Source of the DNA: Nitrosomonadales bacterium
GTDB lineage: Bacteria > Pseudomonadota > Gammaproteobacteria > Burkholderiales > Gallionellaceae
NCBI GenBank assembly: GCA_025408405.1
Contig: JANYJE010000004.1
Coordinates: 1 to 64,000 of the forward strand
Reading direction: 5' to 3'
Length of the DNA stretch: 64,000 nucleotides
Shown here: one piece after another, positions 17,325-25,657 of the stretch
Position numbering within the stretch: the stretch's first letter is position 1
Layout of the letters: the number at the start of each line of letters is the position of its first letter
The notes under the pieces: generated by a model
Seen by the model: the letters and a program-made list of their open reading frames with translations, nothing else
Databases searched by the model: none
Told to the model about the DNA's origin: nothing
Position numbers and translations under genes: made by a program

Positions 17325-17581
17325 AATACCACAGGCTGTCTCGTATGCAAGGCCTGGCCCCGATATGACGACACGACATCGATGCGCATGGGATGCTCAC
17401 CCCAATTTACCCCCGATCGTGCATCCAACAAATCGCTTGAGATCGAAGCCGGAAACAAAATTGCCTGTAGCGAACTTCAATGCATCGAAAAAATGCAGGC
17501 GCGTAGCCGCCGATCATTGACAGGATAACGCCCGGCGGCGGTGTTGACTACGCCTGCGTCACCAGGCGATCGCGAGTCATC
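17325..17581. other. Noncoding stretch, possible gene remnants
   Basis: Between the GIY-YIG gene and the next small ORF I see no recognisable gene. An open frame from ATG 17365 to TGA 17518 encodes about 50 residues with no family resemblance and no ribosome-binding site. The sequence AATGCAGGCGCGTAGCC near 17492 is partly inverted at GACTACGCCTGCGTC near 17548. It may be decayed DNA. Confidence 0.3.
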
Positions 17582-17740
17582 ATGAAGAAGCGGTTCCTTT
17601 CGTCGGTGAAAGAACGCCGTTCATCTGCATTCCTTGCCACTCATCACCAATCGATTGAGGCCGATGTATGGGCTTGGGCTGATGAAACGATTTTTGATAG
17701 AGTTCCAATCGTACCTCACCCTGATTGGCACTCACTTTAG
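17582..17740 (+). CDS. Small hypothetical ORF ending inside a terminator (52 aa)
   Basis: An ATG-initiated frame of 52 codons, starting MKKRFLSSVKERRSSAF and ending IVPHPDWHSL. Its stop codon TAG lies in the loop of a strong plus-strand terminator at 17727-17758, so something on this strand is transcribed up to here. Only a weak GAG precedes the ATG. I do not recognise the protein. The transcript could equally be a small RNA, or the ORF a remnant. Confidence 0.35.
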   Translation: MKKRFLSSVKERRSSAFLATHHQSIEADVWAWADETIFDRVPIVPHPDWHSL

Positions 17741-17758
17741 TTGAGTGCCGTTTTTTTT
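17727..17758 (+). terminator. Rho-independent terminator, plus strand, overlapping the 3' end of tpm
   Basis: GGCACTCA at 17727-17734 and TGAGTGCC at 17742-17749 form a perfect 8-bp stem with a 7-base loop, followed by G and eight T residues. It faces the plus strand although the recognised gene here (tpm) is on the minus strand. The last dozen tpm codons cross it. Confidence 0.85.
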
Positions 17759-18421
17759 GGTTGGCTGGCGCAGCGTCAAGAGGAAGATATTTTCCTGCAA
17801 ACGGCTCAGGCCGCGTTGCTGAAAGCGCGGGTTTTGCGCCAGCACATCGTGTTGCGCCAGCAGGCGTATCTCGGCATGGTCACGGTAGAGCGCTGCTACA
17901 TCGCTCGCGGAAACAGCAAACGGCGGCCCCGACATTTCCGCCTGTGGATAGTCGAAGGTAAGCAGCAGGATTGGTGTTGCAGGCGGCAGGATGCCGAGCA
18001 GATGACGCACGTATTGTTCGCGCATTTCCGGCGGTAACGCGACCAGTGATGCGCGGTCGTACACTGCGCCCACTTTTGCCAGATCGTCGCGGCCCAAGTC
18101 GAAAAAATCACCGCACAAGATGCGAATGCCATCCGCTTCACAGCAAGCGAATTTTCCGCTGCTTGCGTGGCGCGGAGTTTGGCCGTGCTCCGTGAAGAAA
18201 TCCTGCACCGCGATAGGGCTCAGCTCAACCCCCAGCACCCCATGTCCCTGCTTGCGCAGCCACGCCATATCGATGCTCTTGCCGCACAGCGGCACGAACA
18301 CCTCGCTGCCCGGGGCCGGCTGCAGTTCCCGCCAGTATTGCAGCAAATAAGGATTGACCTCGTCCTGGTGAAAACCGATTTCTGCCCGCTCCCAGCGCTC
18401 CAGCCAAAAATCTTTTTGCAT
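17732..18421 (-). CDS. tpm: Thiopurine S-methyltransferase family protein
   Basis: A 229-residue SAM-dependent methyltransferase of the TPMT family. The N-terminus FWLERWERAEIGFHQ and the SAM-binding VFVPLCGKSIDMAWL (residues about 42-56) are diagnostic, with VYDRASLVALP and LLLTFDYPQ further on. Bacterial members methylate thiopurines and, in some species, selenium or tellurium compounds. Length matches the family except for the tail RQPTKKNGTQLK, part of which is encoded by a plus-strand terminator. Its ATG overlaps the upstream OB-fold gene's stop codon by one base. Confidence 0.93.
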   Translation of the reverse strand: MQKDFWLERWERAEIGFHQDEVNPYLLQYWRELQPAPGSEVFVPLCGKSIDMAWLRKQGHGVLGVELSPIAVQDFFTEHGQTPRHASSGKFACCEADGIRILCGDFFDLGRDDLAKVGAVYDRASLVALPPEMREQYVRHLLGILPPATPILLLTFDYPQAEMSGPPFAVSASDVAALYRDHAEIRLLAQHDVLAQNPRFQQRGLSRLQENIFLLTLRQPTKKNGTQLK

Positions 18422-19131
18422 TACTGCAGCGTCGCCTCTTCGACCACCACCTTGTATGCATAGCCCGCGCCGAAATCACGGTCGGTGCTGACGATACCCT
18501 TGGCGGTCACGACATCCCCAACCTTGGTTGTGCTCATGGTCGTCACCAGAAGATCATTCGATCCGTCCGCAGCGGAACCGGAACCATCGCGCAGATGCAC
18601 CCAGTTCTTGCCCATGATGCCCGGGTTGTACTTCACCACCTTGCCGCGCACCAGCACAGGCTTGTGTTTGAGCTTGGCGCTCCTGGTCATGACATCCGCG
18701 ACGGTCTGCGAGTTTGCGCCGCTGGCCTTGTCGATATGCTCATCTTTTACAGCTTCCGGCTTACTGGCAGCAGTGGCGGGGTAAGACGAGCCCGGCACAT
18801 GGCCAGCCGGCGCGACTGTTCCCGCGCCCCCCAGGGTGCCAAACAGGATCGTCGGGAAAGTTTTCTTCAGCGACTTGCTCTCGAAATTATTCATCACTGT
18901 CACGTTCTCCAGCGTAACTTCATCCCCTTTCTTGACCGTGGCCTTGTCGACCGCAGCCCATGTTTCTCCCTCCCGGGTCTTGAGAAGCAAATAGGTATAA
19001 CTCTCGACATCCTTGACCTCAAGCACCTCACCCTTGACGATGGCTGTTGGTGGTGACGCAGGGGCGGGGTTTTCGGCTGCCCAAATAAATGACGAGAAAA
19101 CTAACAAGCAGGTCGCCAATAAAACTTTCAT
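18421..19131 (-). CDS. Periplasmic OB-fold protein, two OB-like modules
   Basis: A 236-residue exported protein. The signal peptide is about residues 1-18 (MKVLLATCLLVFSSFIWA). Two OB-fold-like modules seem to follow: one at about 30-85 (GEVLEVKDVESYTYLLLKT) and one at about 160-235 (VLVRGKVVKYNPGIMGKNWVHLRDG ... AKGIVSTDRDFGAGYAYKVVVE). The second type is found in NrfJ-like and related periplasmic proteins, often near c-type cytochrome genes. AAGGAGT 9 bp upstream supports ATG 19131 over a longer frame from 19203. It is coupled to tpm. The ligand is unknown. Confidence 0.7.
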   Translation of the reverse strand: MKVLLATCLLVFSSFIWAAENPAPASPPTAIVKGEVLEVKDVESYTYLLLKTREGETWAAVDKATVKKGDEVTLENVTVMNNFESKSLKKTFPTILFGTLGGAGTVAPAGHVPGSSYPATAASKPEAVKDEHIDKASGANSQTVADVMTRSAKLKHKPVLVRGKVVKYNPGIMGKNWVHLRDGSGSAADGSNDLLVTTMSTTKVGDVVTAKGIVSTDRDFGAGYAYKVVVEEATLQ

Positions 19132-19451
19132 GTTCTGGATACTCCTTGGTGATGGGCGACAAAGTGTAACAGGGAGTGGATGGAAATTCTGCATCAAGGG
19201 CACGGCAGGGAGGACGTCTTCGGGCAGAGTTAAAGACCGCCCGCATGGGCGAGTGTCCCATGAAACTCCTGGCCATCTGACTAATCCAGCAAAAAACGCT
19301 GGCCAGTCGCTGCTTGTTGTGGCGTGCCCTTTACCGGCGCTGCTCCCGACGAGCTATGCGCCTAACCACAGCTGGTCTATATACTTTGGTCTAGACCGAT
19401 ATCCTTATATTCATAACCTGCCCTTTAATTTAAAGTTAATCGTGGCTTCGT
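19132..19451. other. Intergenic region between divergent genes
   Basis: This 320-bp stretch holds the promoter regions of the OB-fold gene (minus) and the small ORF at 19489 (plus). A short palindrome GGTCTAGACC lies at 19388-19397. AT-rich DNA at 19400-19440 may hold a plus-strand promoter, since a terminator-like hairpin lies just downstream. No gene is recognised. Confidence 0.4.
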
Positions 19452-19476
19452 AATTTGCGTAAGTCGCAAATTTTTT
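19452..19476 (+). terminator. Terminator-like hairpin in the leader of the 64-aa gene
   Basis: AATTTGCG at 19452-19459 and CGCAAATT at 19465-19472 form a perfect 8-bp stem with a 5-base loop, followed by TTTT. The ribosome-binding site AAGGA at 19477-19481 begins immediately after it. The hairpin therefore sits exactly where an attenuator would. Alternatively it ends a short upstream transcript. Confidence 0.65.
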
Positions 19477-19488
19477 AAGGATATAGCC

Positions 19489-19683
19489 GTGTTACAAAAC
19501 AAGCCAGTTGCAAAGAAAACGGCTCCTGTCGACCCCGCCATAATCGATGCAAACGGCGAATCGTTAGGTAGATCATTTACCCGGTCATCGCCAAAAATGC
19601 AGGAGCTGCAGGACAGGTTGGAAGTAAAAATCAAGCAGAAATCGACCGAACCCGAAGATGGCAAGCCCAACTTAAAACGGTAA
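19489..19683 (+). CDS. Small hypothetical hydrophilic protein (64 aa)
   Basis: GTG start with AAGGA 7 bp upstream. The protein is highly charged with no membrane segment or signal peptide (PAIIDANGESLGRSFTRSS; QELQDRLEVKIKQK). The C-terminal half could form an amphipathic helix. I do not recognise a family. It lies 63 bp upstream of the cold-shock gene on the same strand and may be co-transcribed with it. A terminator-like hairpin abuts its ribosome-binding site. Confidence 0.55.
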   Translation: MLQNKPVAKKTAPVDPAIIDANGESLGRSFTRSSPKMQELQDRLEVKIKQKSTEPEDGKPNLKR

Positions 19684-19746
19684 CGATTCAGGCTTAAGAT
19701 GTTTTTCGGAAAATCTTCACACCATTTTTAAACAAGGAGTCAGCAA

Positions 19747-19950
19747 ATGGCAACAGGTACAGTTAAATGGTTCAACGATGCAAAGGGTTTTGGTTTTGTT
19801 ACCCCCGATGACGGCAGCGATGATTTGTTCGCGCACTTTTCCGCCATCAATATGAACGGCTTCAAGACACTCAAAGAAGGCCAAAAGGTTACTTTTGACG
19901 TGACTCAAGGCCCCAAGGGCAAGCAGGCATCCAACATCCAGGCTCCTTGA
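19747..19950 (+). CDS. Cold-shock-domain RNA chaperone (CspA family)
   Basis: A 67-residue single cold-shock domain. [18 protein letters not shown] contains RNP1 (KGFGFV) and LFAHFS is RNP2. These proteins bind single-stranded RNA or DNA and melt secondary structure. AAGGAG lies 8 bp upstream. The leader is short compared with cold-inducible cspA genes, so it may be a constitutive or stress-type paralogue. A good terminator follows. Confidence 0.95.
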   Translation: MATGTVKWFNDAKGFGFVTPDDGSDDLFAHFSAINMNGFKTLKEGQKVTFDVTQGPKGKQASNIQAP

Positions 19951-19971
19951 CATACCCCTGCTTTGATAAAG

Positions 19972-19999
19972 AGCCCGGCACTTTTGCGCCGGGCTTTTT
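19972..19999 (+). terminator. Rho-independent terminator after the cold-shock gene
   Basis: AGCCCGGC at 19972-19979 pairs with GCCGGGCT at 19988-19995, followed by five T residues, 21 bp after the stop codon. Confidence 0.9.
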
Positions 20000-20153
20000 G
20001 TTGGATGGGAAAATTGAGAAACAAAGCTCCGCTCATGCCTGTTGCTTTCTTGCTCCGGCAAGCCATGCGTTCAGCTAAGCTGTTATGTAGGGTGACGCAA
20101 CCGCCCTAAAACCCGTAAAATGCCTCCTTTCGCAAATTACCCCGGTCTTTGCA

Positions 20154-21074
20154 ATGCTTACTTTTCAGCAAATCATCCTCAACCTGCAGAACTTCTGGGA
20201 CAAGCAGGGCTGTGCATTGCTGCAGCCTTACGATATCGAAGTGGGTGCGGGCACTTTCCACACGGCGACCTTTCTGCGCGCCATCGGCCCCGAGCCCTGG
20301 CGCGCCGCCTATGTGCAGCCTTCGCGCCGCCCTAAGGACGGGCGCTACGGCGAGAATCCCAACCGCTTGCAGCATTATTACCAGTACCAGGTGGTGCTGA
20401 AGCCCTCGCCGGAAAATATCCAGGAGCTGTATCTCGACAGCCTGCGCGAGCTCGGCATCAACACCAGCGAACACGACATCCGCTTTGTCGAGGACGACTG
20501 GGAGTCGCCCACGCTGGGTGCCTGGGGGCTGGGCTGGGAGGTGTGGCTGGACGGCATGGAGGTGACCCAGTTCACTTATTTTCAGGAAGTGGGTTCGCTC
20601 AGCTGTAAACCCGTGCTGGGCGAGATCACCTATGGCCTGGAGCGCCTGGCCATGTATTTGCAGGGTGTGGACAGTGTGTATGACCTGGTGTGGGCGAAGA
20701 AAGGCGACACCGTCATCACTTACGGCGATGTGTTCCACCAGAACGAGGTGGAGCAGTCGCGCTACAACTTCGAGCATTCCAATGTGGAGATGTTCTTCCG
20801 CCACTTCAACGAATACGAAGCCGAGGCCAGTCGCCTGATCGAGGCGGAGCTGGTGCTGCCTGCCTTCGAGATGGTGATGAAGTGCTCGCACAGTTTCAAC
20901 ATGCTGGATGCGCGCGGTGCGATTTCGGTGACCGAGCGTGCCGGTTACATCGGCCGCGTGCGCACCCTGTCGCGTGCCGTGGCGCAGGCCTATTACGACT
21001 CCCGCGAAAAACTCGGCTTCCCCATGTGCAAGGGTGCAGTCCCGGGTAAAAGCGCAGTGAAGGGAGGAAAATAA
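20154..21074 (+). CDS. glyQ: Glycyl-tRNA synthetase alpha subunit
   Basis: A 306-residue class II synthetase subunit holding the catalytic core of the heterotetrameric bacterial enzyme. The start [15 protein letters not shown] and the motifs [19 protein letters not shown] and [19 protein letters not shown] (motif 2 region) are diagnostic. It is separated from glyS by one base, and the two subunits are almost certainly co-translated. Length is standard. Confidence 0.98.
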   Translation: MLTFQQIILNLQNFWDKQGCALLQPYDIEVGAGTFHTATFLRAIGPEPWRAAYVQPSRRPKDGRYGENPNRLQHYYQYQVVLKPSPENIQELYLDSLRELGINTSEHDIRFVEDDWESPTLGAWGLGWEVWLDGMEVTQFTYFQEVGSLSCKPVLGEITYGLERLAMYLQGVDSVYDLVWAKKGDTVITYGDVFHQNEVEQSRYNFEHSNVEMFFRHFNEYEAEASRLIEAELVLPAFEMVMKCSHSFNMLDARGAISVTERAGYIGRVRTLSRAVAQAYYDSREKLGFPMCKGAVPGKSAVKGGK

Positions 21075-21075
21075 C

Positions 21076-23235
21076 ATGGCACAGGAAATGAAACAGACAC
21101 TGCTGGTGGAACTGCTGACCGAAGAGCTGCCGCCCAAGGCGCTGGAGCGCCTGTCGATCAGCTTCGCAGAAGACGTGGTGGCGGCCTTGCACGAGCAGGG
21201 GCTGGCAGGGGTGGACAGTGTGCGCACCATCTTTGCCACACCGCGCCGCATGGCATTCACGGTAACGCATGTGCTGGCGCAACAGCCCGACCGCACGATA
21301 GAGCGCAAAGGCCCGGCAGTCGCGGCGGGCAAGGATGCAGACGGCAAGATCAGCCGTGCCCTGGAAGGTTTCATGCGTGCGAATAACGTGACCTTTGAGC
21401 AGCTGCAGATGGTGCAGGACGGCAAGGCGGAATATTTCGTCGCACGCGTCGAGCAGAAGGGCAAACCGCTGGACGAATACCTGACCGACATGGTGACGCA
21501 GGCGCTGAAAAAACTGCCCATCCCCAAGCTGATGCGCTGGGGCGATACCGAGCACCAGTTTGTGCGCCCGGTGAAAGGGCTGGTCATGCTGCATGGCGAA
21601 CGCATTGTCATGGGCGAGGTGCTGGGGGTGAGCAGCGGCAACGTTACGCGCGGCCATCGCTTCATGTCCAGCGGCACCATCACGCTGCACAACGCCGAAT
21701 TCTATGCCGACACCATGGAGAGCGCGGGCTGCGTGGTGCCGGGTTTCGCCAGACGCCGCGATACGATCGCCAGGCAGCTGGACGAGGCTGCCGACAAGCT
21801 GCGCGCGATATGGATAGGCCATGGCACGCAGTCGATGAAAGAGCTGCTGGTCATGTCCAACGGCGAGCGCAGCGTGCTCAGCACACTGCTGGACGAGGTG
21901 GCGGCGCTGGTGGAATGGCCGGTGGTGTACGTGGGTGAATTCGAGCCGGAATTCCTCGAAGTGCCGCAGGAGTGTCTGATCCTCACCATGCAGCAGAACC
22001 AGAAGTACTTCCCCTTGCTGGATGCCAGGGGCAAGCTGCTCAACAAGTTCCTGATCGTTTCCAACATGCAGGTGGATGAGCCCAGGCATATTGTCGGCGG
22101 CAACCAGCGCGTGGTGCGCCCGCGTCTTTCCGATGCGCGCTTCTTCTACAATCAGGATCGCAAGCACAAGCTGGAGTCGCGCGTGGCCAAGCTGAGTGAC
22201 GTGGTGTACCACAACAAGCTGGGTTCGCAGCTGCAGCGCGTGGAGCGCATCACCACCCTGTCGGGCACCATCGCGCGCCTGCTGGATGCGGACAAGGCGC
22301 AGGCTGAGCTGGCCGCGCGCCTGTGCAAGGCAGACCTGCTCACCGACATGGTGGGCGAATTTCCCGAGTTGCAGGGGGTGATGGGACATTACTACGCGCT
22401 GCACGATGGCGAGCAACCTGCCGTGGCGGCAGCGATCGAGGCGCATTACCATCCGCGTTTTGCCGGCGACACCCTGCCGCATGGCGCGCTGGCGTGCAGC
22501 GTGGCGCTGGCCGACAAGCTGGAAACCCTGGTCGGAATTTATGGCATAGGCCAGGTTCCCACCGGCGACAAGGACCCGTTCGGGCTGCGCCGCCACGCCT
22601 TGGGCATCTTGCGCATCCTGATCGAAACGCCGCTTAACCTGCCTCTGCCCGCCCTGCTCAAGACGGCCGCGGACAATTTCCCGGCAGGCACGCTGAGTGC
22701 CACGGTGGCGGCTGACGTGGAAGGCTTCATGCTGGACCGCCTGCGCGGGTATCTGCGCGAGCGCGGCTTCGAGGTTTCTCACATCGAAGCGGTGCTGCAC
22801 ATGCTGCACGGCCGCCTGCATGAAACCCTGCCACGCATCGAAGGCGTGCGCATGTTCGCCGGGCTGGAAGCGTCCAAAGACCTGTCGGCTGCGAACAAGC
22901 GTGTGCGCAACATCATGCGCAAAAACCATGAAGAGCTGGGCGCTGCCATGCACCACGCGGTGGTGAAGCCGCTGATGCTGGTGGAGGAGGCAGAGCGCAA
23001 TCTGCATCAGGCGATGCTGGACATCACGCCGTTTGCGCAGAGCTATCTCGATCGCGGCGAGTACGGGCAGAACCTGAAGGCGCTGGTGACGCTGAAGCCG
23101 TTTATCGATGATTTCTTCAACCAGGTGATGGTGATGGCGGAAGACCGCGCATTGCGCGTGAATCGTGCGGCGCTGTTGCAACAACTGGGTATCCTGATGA
23201 ACCAGGTGGCCGACATTTCCAAGCTGGCAGTTTAA
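21076..23235 (+). CDS. glyS: Glycyl-tRNA synthetase beta subunit
   Basis: A 719-residue beta subunit involved in tRNA recognition. The start LLVELLTEELPPKAL and GVMGHYYALHDGE near 435 are typical; an HD-like fold and a C-terminal anticodon-binding domain (about 600-700) complete it. AAGGGAGG precedes ATG 21076. A very long antisense frame runs against it, which is a by-product of GC-rich codon use and not a gene. Confidence 0.98.
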   Translation: MAQEMKQTLLVELLTEELPPKALERLSISFAEDVVAALHEQGLAGVDSVRTIFATPRRMAFTVTHVLAQQPDRTIERKGPAVAAGKDADGKISRALEGFMRANNVTFEQLQMVQDGKAEYFVARVEQKGKPLDEYLTDMVTQALKKLPIPKLMRWGDTEHQFVRPVKGLVMLHGERIVMGEVLGVSSGNVTRGHRFMSSGTITLHNAEFYADTMESAGCVVPGFARRRDTIARQLDEAADKLRAIWIGHGTQSMKELLVMSNGERSVLSTLLDEVAALVEWPVVYVGEFEPEFLEVPQECLILTMQQNQKYFPLLDARGKLLNKFLIVSNMQVDEPRHIVGGNQRVVRPRLSDARFFYNQDRKHKLESRVAKLSDVVYHNKLGSQLQRVERITTLSGTIARLLDADKAQAELAARLCKADLLTDMVGEFPELQGVMGHYYALHDGEQPAVAAAIEAHYHPRFAGDTLPHGALACSVALADKLETLVGIYGIGQVPTGDKDPFGLRRHALGILRILIETPLNLPLPALLKTAADNFPAGTLSATVAADVEGFMLDRLRGYLRERGFEVSHIEAVLHMLHGRLHETLPRIEGVRMFAGLEASKDLSAANKRVRNIMRKNHEELGAAMHHAVVKPLMLVEEAERNLHQAMLDITPFAQSYLDRGEYGQNLKALVTLKPFIDDFFNQVMVMAEDRALRVNRAALLQQLGILMNQVADISKLAV

Positions 23236-23241
23236 AAACAG

Positions 23242-23335
23242 TCATTAGGCATTAGTCGTTAGTTTTTTGCTGGATGCAGAAATCGCGCAGCGACCGCCAA
23301 CTAATGACTATCGACTATCGACTAACGACTCGTAA
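23242..23335. repeat. Facing heptad-repeat array C (CATTAG / CTATCGA type)
   Basis: The left arm at 23242-23262 reads TCATTAG, GCATTAG, TCGTTAG. The right arm at 23301-23335 reads CTAATGA, CTATCGA, CTATCGA, CTAACGA, CTCGTAA, in strict 7-bp phase and roughly complementary to the left. It fills the gap between glyS and gmhB and ends 8 bp before the gmhB start, so it would form a hairpin just ahead of that gene. Confidence 0.75.
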
Positions 23336-23343
23336 CTGAAGTT

Positions 23344-23874
23344 ATGAAACTTATTATTCTGGACCGCGACGGCGTCATCAATTACGACTCCGATCAATTC
23401 ATCAAAAGCCCGCAAGAGTGGAAGCCGCTGCCCGGCAGCATCGAGGCCATTGCGCGCCTGTGCCAGGCGGGCTATCGCGTGGTGGTGGCGACCAACCAGT
23501 CCGGCATAGGGCGCGGCCTGTTCGACATGCCGACGCTGAACGCCATCCACGACAAGATGCACAAGGCCTGCGCGCAAGCCGGTGGCCGCATCGACGCGGT
23601 GTTTTTCTGCCCGCATGCGGCCGATGCCGATTGCCAGTGCCGCAAGCCCAAGAGCGGCATGATCGAAGAAATTGCCGCGCGCTATAACGTGAGCCTTGCC
23701 GGCGTACCTTCCGTGGGCGATTCTCTGCGCGACCTGGAAGCCTCGGTAAGGCTGGGGGCGCAGCCGATACTGGTGCTGACCGGCAAGGGCAGCAAGACCC
23801 AGGCCAAGGGCGGTCTGCCACATGGCACGCTGATTTATCCCGACCTGGCCGCCGCCGTAGCTACACTGGTCTGA
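23344..23874 (+). CDS. gmhB: D-glycero-beta-D-manno-heptose 1,7-bisphosphate 7-phosphatase
   Basis: A 176-residue HAD-superfamily phosphatase acting in ADP-heptose synthesis for the lipopolysaccharide inner core. Catalytic DRDGV has D7 and D9. A structural zinc site is formed by C89, H91, C97 and C99 (CPH...CQC). The later motif VGDSLRDLEAS supplies the metal-binding aspartates. It is followed at 1 bp spacing by plsC. No clear Shine-Dalgarno sequence is visible because heptad array C runs almost into the start codon. Confidence 0.95.
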   Translation: MKLIILDRDGVINYDSDQFIKSPQEWKPLPGSIEAIARLCQAGYRVVVATNQSGIGRGLFDMPTLNAIHDKMHKACAQAGGRIDAVFFCPHAADADCQCRKPKSGMIEEIAARYNVSLAGVPSVGDSLRDLEASVRLGAQPILVLTGKGSKTQAKGGLPHGTLIYPDLAAAVATLV

Positions 23875-23875
23875 T

Positions 23876-24580
23876 ATGATCTTTATTCGTTCGCTAATTT
23901 TCTTTGTGCTGCAACTCGTCATCACTCCGGTGTACGCGCTGATTGCCATACTGACTTTTCCCTTCCACCCGCTCACGCGTTACCGCATCATCTCCGGCTG
24001 GGCGCTCGCCATGATGTGGCTGTTGCGCGTGCTGTGCGGCATCCGTATGCAGGTGCGCGGCGCGGAAAATATTCCAAAGCAGCCGTGCATTCTGCTGTGC
24101 AAGCACCAGTCGGCGTGGGAGACCATCGCCCTGCAAAAAGTTTTTCCGCCGCAGGTGTGGGTGTTGAAGCGCGAGCTGCTGTGGCTGCCTTTCTTCGGCT
24201 GGGGCCTGGCCATGACCAGCCCCATCGCGATCAAGCGCAGCGACGGCAAGGGCGCGGTGAAGCAGCTGCTGCGCCAGGGCAAGGAGCGCCTGGACATGGG
24301 TTTTTGCGTGGTGATTTTCCCGGAAGGCACGCGCATCCCATACGGCCAGCGCGGCAAATACAAGATCGGCGGCGCCCTGCTGGCGGCCTCCACCTCTGCT
24401 CCGGTGGTGCCGGTGGCGCACAACGCGGGCAAGCTGTGGGGGCGCAATTCTTTCCTCAAGCATCCGGGCGTGATCACCATGAGCATAGGCGCTGCGATAG
24501 ATCCCGCAGGACTCAAGCCTGAGGAGATCAACCAGCGCGCGGAAGAGTGGATAGAAGCCGAAGTTGCGCGCCTGAATTAA
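23876..24580 (+). CDS. plsC: 1-acyl-sn-glycerol-3-phosphate acyltransferase family protein
   Basis: A 234-residue membrane-associated acyltransferase making phosphatidic acid from lysophosphatidate. Two N-terminal hydrophobic segments span about residues 5-60. The first catalytic motif reads KHQSAWE, with H77 and a glutamate (E82) in place of the aspartate of the classical H-x4-D pair. The glycerol-phosphate-binding motif is FPEGTR and the fourth motif PVVPVAHN. The H-x4-E form occurs in some proteobacterial subfamilies, so activity is plausible. It is probably co-transcribed with gmhB. Confidence 0.9.
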   Translation: MIFIRSLIFFVLQLVITPVYALIAILTFPFHPLTRYRIISGWALAMMWLLRVLCGIRMQVRGAENIPKQPCILLCKHQSAWETIALQKVFPPQVWVLKRELLWLPFFGWGLAMTSPIAIKRSDGKGAVKQLLRQGKERLDMGFCVVIFPEGTRIPYGQRGKYKIGGALLAASTSAPVVPVAHNAGKLWGRNSFLKHPGVITMSIGAAIDPAGLKPEEINQRAEEWIEAEVARLN

Positions 24581-24588
24581 AAAGGCGC

Positions 24589-24665
24589 CTCGCAAAATCC
24601 GGATTTGCGAGCCCCGCTTTGCGGCTTGCCTGCTTGCACCGTCTTATCCCAACTGCTGCGTTGCG
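24589..24665. repeat. Intergenic hairpin plus REP-like 13-mer
   Basis: CTCGCAAAATCC and GGATTTGCGAG at 24589-24611 make a near-perfect hairpin with one bulged base, just after plsC. Further on, CTGCTGCGTTGCG at 24653-24665 is repeated exactly at 62743-62755 between tolQ and tolR. A dispersed repetitive element is suspected. Nothing else is visible before 24738. Confidence 0.45.
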
Positions 24666-24737
24666 GAAAAAATTGCTTGCCTACATATTATCCATATGCG
24701 CGCGGCGAACTCTAAGTTGTTAGAGGTACCTTAATTT

Positions 24738-25478
24738 ATGTTGAACAAGCTGTTACAGACCCATCCCCCCGCCGCAGAGCAGCGCAGCATCCAGCTTGCC
24801 GACAAGCTCATCAGCTACACCTTGAGGCGCAGCCCCAAACGCCGCAGCATCGGGCTGCGCATCGATGACTCCGGCCTCACCGTGAGCATGCCGCTACGCG
24901 CCTCGGAGAAGTGGCTGCACAGCGTGCTGCAGGACAAGGCAGGCTGGGTGGTGGACAAACTCGACAACTGGCAAAGCAAGCAAACGCCAGTACCAAAATG
25001 GGAAGATGGCGCGCCGATTTTATTTCGCGGCGAGACCTTTACCCTGCGCATTGTTTCCGGCCTGGTGCGTGCCGCACCGCAACTCAACGCATCAGAGCTC
25101 ATCATCCCCGTGTACGACACGAGCAATGAACAGGTGGTGCGCAAGAAAATAACGCAGTGGTATAAACGCGAAGCCGAGCGCGTGTTCGAGGAGTGCGTGG
25201 CGCATTTTGCCCCCTTGATGAATGTTGCACCCAGGGAAATCAAGCTGACTTCTGCCAAAACACAGTGGGGGAGCTGCACCACGCAGGGCGTGGTGCGGCT
25301 CAACTGGCAGCTGGTCACCATGCCCTTGCACCTGATCGATTATGTCGTCGTGCACGAGCTCGCCCATCTCGTGGAGATGAACCACTCGGCGGCGTTCTGG
25401 CGCGTGGTGGAGGGGGCGTGTGCGGATTACGCCAAGTGCCGCGTGGAGTTGCGCAAGTGGAGCCCGGCGACGGAATAG
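24738..25478 (+). CDS. YgjP/SprT-like zinc metallopeptidase (DUF45, M48-type)
   Basis: A 246-residue protein of the YgjP-like metallopeptidase family. The zinc motif HELAHLVEMNHS begins at H206 (HELAH) with the third ligand in the following NHS. The upstream KTQWGSCTTQGVVRLNW segment is a family hallmark. The function is poorly defined; some members act as house-cleaning proteases. It is cytosolic, with no signal peptide. The position after plsC is conserved in several betaproteobacteria as far as I recall. Confidence 0.88.
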   Translation: MLNKLLQTHPPAAEQRSIQLADKLISYTLRRSPKRRSIGLRIDDSGLTVSMPLRASEKWLHSVLQDKAGWVVDKLDNWQSKQTPVPKWEDGAPILFRGETFTLRIVSGLVRAAPQLNASELIIPVYDTSNEQVVRKKITQWYKREAERVFEECVAHFAPLMNVAPREIKLTSAKTQWGSCTTQGVVRLNWQLVTMPLHLIDYVVVHELAHLVEMNHSAAFWRVVEGACADYAKCRVELRKWSPATE

Positions 25479-25499
25479 GTTTGCCGGCTCATTCCTCCA

Positions 25500-25520
25500 G
25501 GCGACTTTCCGTCGCCTTGT
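25500..25520 (+). terminator. Possible weak terminator
   Basis: GGCGAC at 25500-25505 and GTCGCC at 25511-25516 form a 6-bp stem followed by TTGTTT, 22 bp after the metallopeptidase stop. The T-run is interrupted, so efficiency is doubtful. Confidence 0.45.
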
Positions 25521-25657
25521 TTCGATCTGGCGAATCGCTCATTGCGCTATCGTGTGCATCGGGCTTGTCATTAAGTCACTTCATTGTCATGATTACCCAG
25601 AAGGTATATTGAAGCCGCTTATCCGGTAGTCCGATCCACGCACATGGAAGTGAAAAA

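Noticed and set aside
19013-19453. 146-codon plus-strand frame opposite the OB-fold gene
   Set aside because: Most of it is antisense to a well-supported exported protein and the rest is noncoding leader; no ribosome-binding site and no domain.
20896-23184. Very long open frame antisense to glyS (762 codons)
   Set aside because: It lies entirely opposite glyQ/glyS, is rich in His, Gln and Arg as expected from the complement of GC-rich codons, and shows no domain. Similar antisense frames oppose miaB (4614-5549), lnt (15556-16950) and glyQ (20106-21692).
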